64,000 nt of DNA from Latilactobacillus sakei. GTDB taxonomy: Bacteria; Bacillota; Bacilli; Lactobacillales; Lactobacillaceae. The stretch's first letter is position 1, and each line of letters opens with the position of its first letter. Positions 58,380 through 64,000 of the stretch are shown here, piece after piece. Made by a program: the position numbers and the translations under genes. The stretch covers positions 310,001 through 374,000 of the forward strand of contig CP025839.1 of NCBI GenBank assembly GCA_002953655.1, in the 5' to 3' direction. A model generated the notes under the pieces. That model was given only the letters and a program-made list of their open reading frames with translations, was not told where the DNA came from and made no database searches.

Positions 58380-59747
58380 ATGCATGATTTTACTAAGGGT
58401 AATCCATTAAAAGTGATTATTTTGTTTACCGGACCATTGTTGATTGGTAATATTTTTCAACAATTATACAGTGTTATTGATACTCTAATTGTTGGACGAA
58501 CAATTGGTGTCAATGCCTTGGCAGCTGTTGGATCGACTGGTGGCTTAAATATGCTGATTATTGGTTTTTGTACAGGGACGACAGCTGGTTTATCGATTTT
58601 GACAGCCCAACGTTATGGTGCACAAGATTATCGCGGTGTGAAGCGTAGTTTTGCAACGAGTATCCTAATTAGTTTGGTGATTACAGTAATCTTAACCATT
58701 TTGAGTATGGTGTTTTCGCGGCAAATATTAGTTTTGATGAAGACACCAACGGCGATTATTGCTGATGCCCAGCAGTTTATTATGATAATTTTCGCTGGTA
58801 TTTTTGCTTCCATGGCTTTTAATTTATTATCGAATATTATCCGAGCACTGGGTGATAGTCGAACCCCACTTTTTTTCTTAATTGTGGGCGTGGTGGTTAA
58901 TATCGTTTTAGATTTTATCTTTATTTTAGGATTTAAAATGGGTGTTGAAGGGGCTGGATTTGCAACAGTTTCCGCGCAAGTGGTTTCTGCTGTGTTATGC
59001 TTAATTTATATTTATCGACGGATTCCAGCCTTGGTTTTACGGCGTAAAGATTTTCGGATAACGCCCAAAGAAGTTCGTGAGCATTTAAAAGTAGGCTTAC
59101 CGATGGGATTTCAATCCTCAATTATTGCCATTGGGGCCATTGTTATTCAGATTATGTTGAATACACTAGGTGCAAGCGCAGTCGCAGCCTATACGGCAGC
59201 TGGCAAAATAGATCAACTTGCAAACCAAGTCGGCAATTCATTTGGTGTCGCACTGGCAACCTATGCAGCTCAGAATTATGGGGCTCGGCAGTACGATCGA
59301 ATCCGAGTGGGCGTGCGGCAAACGTTATTGGTGTCGATTACCTTTAGTATCATAATGGGGGCTTTAATTATTACTTTTGGCCGACCATTAGTGAATATCT
59401 TTATCGGGACGCAACAGCCGCACGTAACGGCGTTAGCGCAAATTTATTTCCGCTATAATAGTAGTTGTTACTTTATTTTAGCGATCCTGTTTGCGATTCG
59501 CTATACACTACAGGGCTTAGGGCAGAGTGTGATGCCAACGCTAGCAGGATTGGCTGAGTTATTAATGCGGATTTTTGCAGGTATTATCTTAGTGAGGATG
59601 CTTGGCTTTACCGGGGCTAGCATGGCCAATCCATTAGCTTGGATTGGTTCATGTTTAGTCTTATTGGGATCATACTTTAAGACCATGCGGCAGTTAAAAC
59701 GAAGAGCAGCAAAGCAAACGAAAAAAAAGGAGTCCCCAAATGTTTAA
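58380..59747 (+). CDS. MATE-family efflux transporter
   Basis: A 455-residue polytopic membrane protein with 12 helices of the multidrug and toxic compound extrusion family (MatE domains in both halves; FTGPLLIGNIFQQLY in helix 1 and the GNSFGVALATYAAQNYGA segment). It exports organic cations by Na+ or H+ antiport. AAAAAGGGGG precedes the ATG. The last codons overlap the start of the nuclease gene by eight bases, so these two are co-translated. Confidence 0.92.
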   Translation: MHDFTKGNPLKVIILFTGPLLIGNIFQQLYSVIDTLIVGRTIGVNALAAVGSTGGLNMLIIGFCTGTTAGLSILTAQRYGAQDYRGVKRSFATSILISLVITVILTILSMVFSRQILVLMKTPTAIIADAQQFIMIIFAGIFASMAFNLLSNIIRALGDSRTPLFFLIVGVVVNIVLDFIFILGFKMGVEGAGFATVSAQVVSAVLCLIYIYRRIPALVLRRKDFRITPKEVREHLKVGLPMGFQSSIIAIGAIVIQIMLNTLGASAVAAYTAAGKIDQLANQVGNSFGVALATYAAQNYGARQYDRIRVGVRQTLLVSITFSIIMGALIITFGRPLVNIFIGTQQPHVTALAQIYFRYNSSCYFILAILFAIRYTLQGLGQSVMPTLAGLAELLMRIFAGIILVRMLGFTGASMANPLAWIGSCLVLLGSYFKTMRQLKRRAAKQTKKKESPNV

Positions 59748-60537
59748 AAAAAGATTCATTGGCGTTGTTGCGCTATTAGCACTAATGTTAGCGGGGTGTC
59801 AGGTTCAACCAGCGACGCCCCATAAACCAGCACAAACAACGACGACTCACAAGCAAGCCAAAACAACAACGGCTTTAGCCGCTAAGACGTTCAAAAGTGG
59901 GGACGAACCTTATCTGGTAGTTAATCACAATAAATCGACGTTAGATGTGCGCCAATGGCAAACTGAACGCATTAAATACGGGGCGTTGGATGATTTGAAT
60001 CGAACGACGACCAACACGGCCTATTTATCAAACGAAACGCTAGGCCATTCGCATACACGGGCGCGTCAAAATTGGCGTCCAACCGGTTGGCATAACCAGC
60101 CTGTAATGATTGATGGTCACCGGGTAATACCACAAAATCGTGGTCATCTAATTGCTTATGCGATTTCATTTAATTTTGATGAAGATGGTGTTTTTAAAAA
60201 AGGTCAACCAGGCAGCAATGATAGTCCTAAGAATTTGGCCACCCAAACTGAATTCAGTAATCAACGGACGATGCAGATTTTTGAAGATCAGGTCCGGCAG
60301 GCTTTAATTCGCCATAAAAAGGTGATTTACCAAGTAACGACCGTCTTCCGCGGATCAGAATTGATGCCTCGTGGTTACTGGGTACAAGCCATTTCAACGG
60401 ATAAGACATTGAATTTTAATGCGTATGTTTGGAATGTTGAACCTAAGATGCAATTTGATTATGCCACTGGTCGCGGTCGCGTTGATTCAGCAATGAAAGT
60501 TAGTGACCGTTACCAAGGTAATCGTTATACAAGATAA
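59740..60537 (+). CDS. Lipoprotein DNA/RNA non-specific endonuclease (EndA/NucA-like)
   Basis: A secreted nuclease anchored by a lipoprotein signal (lipobox LAGC, Cys20), followed by a Thr-rich linker (about 21-48). The beta-beta-alpha metal nuclease motif reads NRGH at 133-136, with the catalytic His136, instead of the usual DRGH of EndA/NucA; Asn174 in QTEFSNQ fits the metal-binding position. It may degrade extracellular DNA for nucleotide use or act in DNA entry. The gene overlaps the MATE gene by eight bases and has a terminator of its own. Confidence 0.85.
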   Translation: MFKKRFIGVVALLALMLAGCQVQPATPHKPAQTTTTHKQAKTTTALAAKTFKSGDEPYLVVNHNKSTLDVRQWQTERIKYGALDDLNRTTTNTAYLSNETLGHSHTRARQNWRPTGWHNQPVMIDGHRVIPQNRGHLIAYAISFNFDEDGVFKKGQPGSNDSPKNLATQTEFSNQRTMQIFEDQVRQALIRHKKVIYQVTTVFRGSELMPRGYWVQAISTDKTLNFNAYVWNVEPKMQFDYATGRGRVDSAMKVSDRYQGNRYTR

Positions 60538-60545
60538 TAAATTAG

Positions 60546-60583
60546 TAAGATTGGCAACCAAGTTTGACTGCCAATCTTTTTTA
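60546..60583 (+). terminator. Rho-independent terminator after the nuclease gene
   Basis: AAGATTGGCA (60547-60556) pairs with TGCCAATCTT (60569-60578), then T residues. Confidence 0.88.
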
Positions 60584-60598
60584 GTTAGAGGAGTAGTA

Positions 60599-61237
60599 AT
60601 GATGACAATAAAAAAAGCACAGGCACCGATTTTAACGGCGGCTTTAGAGCCATATCAAGAAAATTATTTTGAAACGGACGAAGCCTACGAGAACCAGTTG
60701 ATTACGGAGATGCCGTTAAAAGAAGTCACGATTAATATGGCTTATTTCAAGGGCAGCCACTTTAAAGATATCCAATTTGAGCAGGTGACGTTTGATAATT
60801 GTGATTTTCAAGACGTCCTGTTTGAGCATTGCGCGTTATTGAACTGTTCATTTATCGGTAATACTTTTCAGCGAGTGGCTTTTGACGGCTGCCAGTTAAT
60901 TGGGGCCGATTTTGCCGAAGCTGGTTTGCGGGATGTTCGCTTTGTTGCTTGCAAACTGGATTATGCGGGTTTCAACCAAACCCGCATGCGCCATGTGGCT
61001 TTTGAAGAATGCTCACTACAAGAAGTGGCGTTTGAATATGTTGATTGGCAGTGGCTGACGATGAACGGTAACGATTTGAATGGCATTGATTTGACGGGGA
61101 CTAATTTAAAACAGTTTGATTTGAGCCAGAATACTTTTGAAAAAGCAGTTTTCTCACTCGATTTATTGCGTGGGGCAACTGTTAGTTCTGCTCAAACGTT
61201 AGTCATTATGAGTGCTTTACGAATTAATGTGCGCTAG
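60599..61237 (+). CDS. Pentapeptide-repeat protein (Qnr-like fold)
   Basis: A 212-residue protein made of pentapeptide repeats of the A(D/N)LXX type, for example CDFQDVLFEHCALLNCSF and ADFAEAGLRDVRF. Such proteins form a right-handed beta-helix. Some, such as Qnr and MfpA, protect DNA gyrase from quinolones; others have no known role. The start is set at 60599 by AGAGGAG; the frame extends upstream into the preceding terminator and nuclease gene. No promoter of its own is obvious, so read-through from the nuclease gene is possible. Confidence 0.85.
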   Translation: MMTIKKAQAPILTAALEPYQENYFETDEAYENQLITEMPLKEVTINMAYFKGSHFKDIQFEQVTFDNCDFQDVLFEHCALLNCSFIGNTFQRVAFDGCQLIGADFAEAGLRDVRFVACKLDYAGFNQTRMRHVAFEECSLQEVAFEYVDWQWLTMNGNDLNGIDLTGTNLKQFDLSQNTFEKAVFSLDLLRGATVSSAQTLVIMSALRINVR

Positions 61238-61324
61238 GTGTAACTAACATAATTGTCATTTTGCTGAGTTTTTTTGATAGATAGCTTATAATTAAGGTAT
61301 CTCATTAATTAAGAGGAGACAAAA

Positions 61325-63946
61325 ATGAAAAATTTGGGTAGACGTATTTATCAAGCAATCCAGCGCCATTTAACACTATTAAAGGGCCTTTTTATCCTAT
61401 CAGTCTTAGTATTTGTTATCTTTGAAGTCGGTCGTATTTTTCGCGACCTCAATGGGGAACAATTACGGGCTAGTCTAACCACGCAAAGTCCGTTAACGTT
61501 ATTAGCAATGCTCGTGATTGGCTTTTTCGCGATATTACCAATGCTCAATTACGATTTTGTCATTACGGAATTGTTGCCAGAAGATTATTCGTTTTGGTAT
61601 CAGGTCAAATCGGGATGGATCGTTAATACATTTACGAATATCGCTGGTTTTGGTGGCTTTTTAGGGGCTAGCTTACGAGCTAACTTCTATGGTAAAAAAG
61701 CTTCGCAAAAAGAAATTCTAATTGCGATTTCAAAGATTGCGCTCTTTCTATTAGCCGGTCTTTCAATTTGGTGTTTAATTAGTATCGTCTTAATCTTTGG
61801 TTTTGGCATTGGTCAAATTTATGCTAACTATTGGTTATGGTTAGTCGGTGGGGCTTGTTATTTCCCAGTATTACTCGGGAGTACTCGTCTGAAGAACGCA
61901 GCATTCTTTAGTGATTTATCCGTTAAACGGATCTTGCGCTTAACAGCGGGTTCATTCTTCGAATGGGGCTTTGCTGGCGGCTTCTTCTTACTGATTGGTT
62001 ATTTCTTAGAAATCAAAGGGGACTTGTTACAAGTCCTACCATTATTCATGATTGCCAACATCATTGGGGTTATTTCAATGGTGCCTGGTGGTTTAGGGAC
62101 GTTTGATTTATTTATGATCTTTGGGTTGAGTGCGATTGGTGTGGGCAATGCGGATGCTGTTGTTTGGTTATCATTCTACCGGGTGTTCTACTACATCATG
62201 CCTTTCTTGGTAGGGGTCGGCTTATTTACGCACGACGCGGGTAGTCGCTTAAACCACTACCTCCAAGGCTTACCACGGCAGATTATGCAAAAAATCGCGC
62301 ACCACTTTATCGTCTTTTTCCTCTATATTTCGGGGATTATTTTATTATTAGTAGCGACGGTGCCCAACTTTGCGATTACTAATACCGTGATTGGTCAACT
62401 TTATCCTTACACATTTTTCTTCCTAGATCGGGTAACGAACATTATCGTGGCCTTTGTCATGTTAGGACTAGCGCGTGGGGTTGCTAACCGGGTGAAACGG
62501 GTCTATTGGCCACTGATGATTTTATTGGTGATTGCGATTGCCAATACCTTATGGCGTGACTTCTCGATTAAGTTAGCCGTTTTCTTGTTCTTGGTCTTAT
62601 TGGCCAGTCTCTTATTGAAACGGGAACTTTATCGTGAAAAAATTGAATTCTCGTGGAATGATCGGATTGTCGATGGTGCCATTTTTGTGGGTGTCTTCTT
62701 GCTGTACAGTTTTGTCGGGATTGCAAATTCACCACACTTGCATCACCGCAAACCAGTGCCAACGGCGTTATTATTCCCGTCAGAACGAATTTGGTTCGTC
62801 GGTTTTGTTGGTCTGTTAGTGGCAGCTGCAACATTGTTCATTGTTTTCCGATATTTAAGTCGGGGCGGACACGTAATTGCGACCCCGTTTGATGAAGCGC
62901 GAATTAGCAAGGTAATTGCTGAATATGGTGGCAACGAGGTCAGTCATCTAGCCTATCTAAAAGACAAATCAGTTTATTTTTATCAAGAAGATGGTGAAGA
63001 TCAGGTCTTCTTATTATTCCGGAAAAAAGCGGATCGGTTGATTGTGATGGGCGAACCAGTTGGAAATCCCGATAAGTTCATCGATGCGATTGAAGCATTG
63101 ATGCGCGAAGCCGATTTGATTGATTGTCACTTGGCGTTCTATGAAATCTCGGCTGAATTAACAATGCAGTTACATGAAATCGGGTTTGATTTCATCAAGT
63201 TTGGTGAAGAAGGTTACGTGAAGCTGGCTGACTTTACGTTAGTTGGTAAGAAACGTCGTGCTGAGCGGGCCTTGATGAATAAATTTGAACGTGAAGGCTA
63301 TCAATTTGAATTATTGACGCCACCATTTTCAGCGGAATTAATGGCTGAATTGAAGGCTGTTTCGGATGATTGGCTTGACGGTCGCGTTGAAAAAGGGTTT
63401 TCACTCGGGTTCTTTGATCCTAACTACCTACAACAAGCAGCGATTGCTGTGATTTACGATTCAGAACATCGCATCGTGGCGTTTGCCAGTGATATGCCAA
63501 CGGGGACGAAAGAAGTTTCAAGTATTGACCTCATGCGCCACAGAAAAGACGCGCCATCTGGTATAATGGATGAAGTTTTCATTAGTCTTTTTGAACACAA
63601 CAAAGCAGAAGGTTATGAGTACTTCAATTTAGGGATGGCGCCTCTCGCCAACGTGGGGACGTCGGAATTCAGTTTTATTGAAGAAAAAATCGCGCATTTG
63701 ATTTATGAATATGGCTATCACTTCTACGGCTTCCAAGGCTTGCGGACGTATAAGAAGAAATATACGACGAAGTGGCTTCCTAAATACATTGCTTATCAAA
63801 AGCGGACCTCAATTATCTTTACGATGCTCCAAATTCTATTAGTGGTGAACCAAAAAGTGACAGAGACGCCACAACGAAAAGGACTCGCAGGTCATTTTAT
63901 GCGGTTTGTTCAAATCGGCAACTTAACTAACAATCAAGACAAATGA
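61325..63946 (+). CDS. mprF: Phosphatidylglycerol lysyltransferase / flippase (MprF)
   Basis: MprF transfers lysine from Lys-tRNA to phosphatidylglycerol and flips the product to the outer leaflet, lowering surface negative charge and conferring resistance to cationic peptides. The protein has 873 residues: about 14 membrane helices (residues 10-515) of the flippase, then a cytoplasmic synthase domain (about 535-865) with the MGEPVG, GEEGYVKL and FNLGMAPLANVG segments of the DUF2156 family. A TATAAT at 61287-61292 is a likely -10 box. AGAGGAG precedes the ATG. It could also transfer alanine; the donor amino acid is not set by sequence. Confidence 0.94.
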   Translation: MKNLGRRIYQAIQRHLTLLKGLFILSVLVFVIFEVGRIFRDLNGEQLRASLTTQSPLTLLAMLVIGFFAILPMLNYDFVITELLPEDYSFWYQVKSGWIVNTFTNIAGFGGFLGASLRANFYGKKASQKEILIAISKIALFLLAGLSIWCLISIVLIFGFGIGQIYANYWLWLVGGACYFPVLLGSTRLKNAAFFSDLSVKRILRLTAGSFFEWGFAGGFFLLIGYFLEIKGDLLQVLPLFMIANIIGVISMVPGGLGTFDLFMIFGLSAIGVGNADAVVWLSFYRVFYYIMPFLVGVGLFTHDAGSRLNHYLQGLPRQIMQKIAHHFIVFFLYISGIILLLVATVPNFAITNTVIGQLYPYTFFFLDRVTNIIVAFVMLGLARGVANRVKRVYWPLMILLVIAIANTLWRDFSIKLAVFLFLVLLASLLLKRELYREKIEFSWNDRIVDGAIFVGVFLLYSFVGIANSPHLHHRKPVPTALLFPSERIWFVGFVGLLVAAATLFIVFRYLSRGGHVIATPFDEARISKVIAEYGGNEVSHLAYLKDKSVYFYQEDGEDQVFLLFRKKADRLIVMGEPVGNPDKFIDAIEALMREADLIDCHLAFYEISAELTMQLHEIGFDFIKFGEEGYVKLADFTLVGKKRRAERALMNKFEREGYQFELLTPPFSAELMAELKAVSDDWLDGRVEKGFSLGFFDPNYLQQAAIAVIYDSEHRIVAFASDMPTGTKEVSSIDLMRHRKDAPSGIMDEVFISLFEHNKAEGYEYFNLGMAPLANVGTSEFSFIEEKIAHLIYEYGYHFYGFQGLRTYKKKYTTKWLPKYIAYQKRTSIIFTMLQILLVVNQKVTETPQRKGLAGHFMRFVQIGNLTNNQDK

Positions 63947-63955
63947 GGTTCTTAA

Positions 63956-64000
63956 ATGACAGATTATTATTATTCAAAAAATCCGGAAGTTGAACATGCT
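63956..64000 (+). CDS. Probable class I SAM-dependent 16S rRNA methyltransferase (RsmC-like), start only
   Basis: Only the first 15 codons (MTDYYYSKNPEVEHA) are in the window. The YYYSKNPEVEH start resembles Firmicutes RsmC/YbxB proteins, but this is recognition from a very short stretch. It starts 10 bases after the mprF stop. Confidence 0.5.
   Translation, partial: MTDYYYSKNPEVEHA

Noticed and set aside
58189-58410. 73-codon frame after trpS
   Set aside because: Its beginning is the trpS terminator hairpin, it has no ribosome site and its product resembles nothing I know.

Overview
The window looks like chromosome of a low-GC lactic acid bacterium of the Latilactobacillus sakei/curvatus group. 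Support comes from the 16S rRNA sequence (recognised by memory, not by a search), a phosphoketolase (xpk), the L-lysine type of MurE, Gram-positive lipoproteins, T-box and cre/CcpA-type control, and the absence of respiratory genes. No phage, integrase, insertion sequence or CRISPR array was seen. The region reads as core and metabolic chromosome with one rRNA operon in the middle.

Layout. 1-3.9 kb: end of a sensor kinase, then cell-wall genes (D,D-carboxypeptidase, murE) and a Ser-rich lipoprotein. 4-6.4 kb: a Zur-type zinc ABC transporter operon. 6.5-11 kb: pepF, an LCP-family wall-polymer ligase and a nucleoside transporter. 11.1-16.2 kb: tRNA-Gln, a GntR regulator beside xpk, and gltX. 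16.3-24.7 kb: a carbon block with kdgK, butA, an XRE regulator, a DUF4767 lipoprotein, and the RpiR-controlled gluconate genes gnd-gntK-gntP. 24.8-31.4 kb: a GNAT/Eis acetyltransferase, an anion permease, a frameshifted ABC-F gene behind an attenuator leader, and aspartate 4-decarboxylase. 31.5-36.9 kb: three stacked promoters, a tandem repeat and 16S-23S-5S rRNA with no tRNA in the spacer. 37-45.6 kb: thioredoxin, an MFS pump, a split ThrE exporter, an unidentified structured RNA, a cystine symporter with a CoA-disulfide reductase/NADH oxidase, an NlpC/P60 wall hydrolase and a protein with a histone-H1-like lysine tail. 46.7-52.1 kb: serine dehydratase, an OPT peptide transporter, a PqqD-like protein and a C69 dipeptidase in one run. 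52.1-64 kb: YitT, DUF2187, a HAD phosphatase, tRNA-Thr, helD, a tryptophan T-box with trpS, MATE pump, a secreted nuclease, a pentapeptide-repeat protein, mprF and the start of an rsmC-like gene.

How it fits together. Several units feed pentose/phosphoketolase and pyruvate metabolism: gluconate enters through GntP, is phosphorylated and oxidised to ribulose-5-phosphate, and is cleaved by Xpk. ButA reduces acetoin/diacetyl. Peptides imported by OPT can be hydrolysed by PepD and serine deaminated to pyruvate. Cre-like sites are visible before xpk, kdgK and gntP, which suggests shared CcpA control.

The points most worth a second look are the ~205-nt structured RNA at about 40.02-40.23 kb, the uORF/attenuator leader of the broken ABC-F gene, the PqqD-like (RiPP-recognition fold) protein translationally coupled to the OPT transporter, a perfect 25-bp dyad over the butA promoter, and paired RpiR-type operators at gnd. 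All calls come from reading the sequence; no database search was run.
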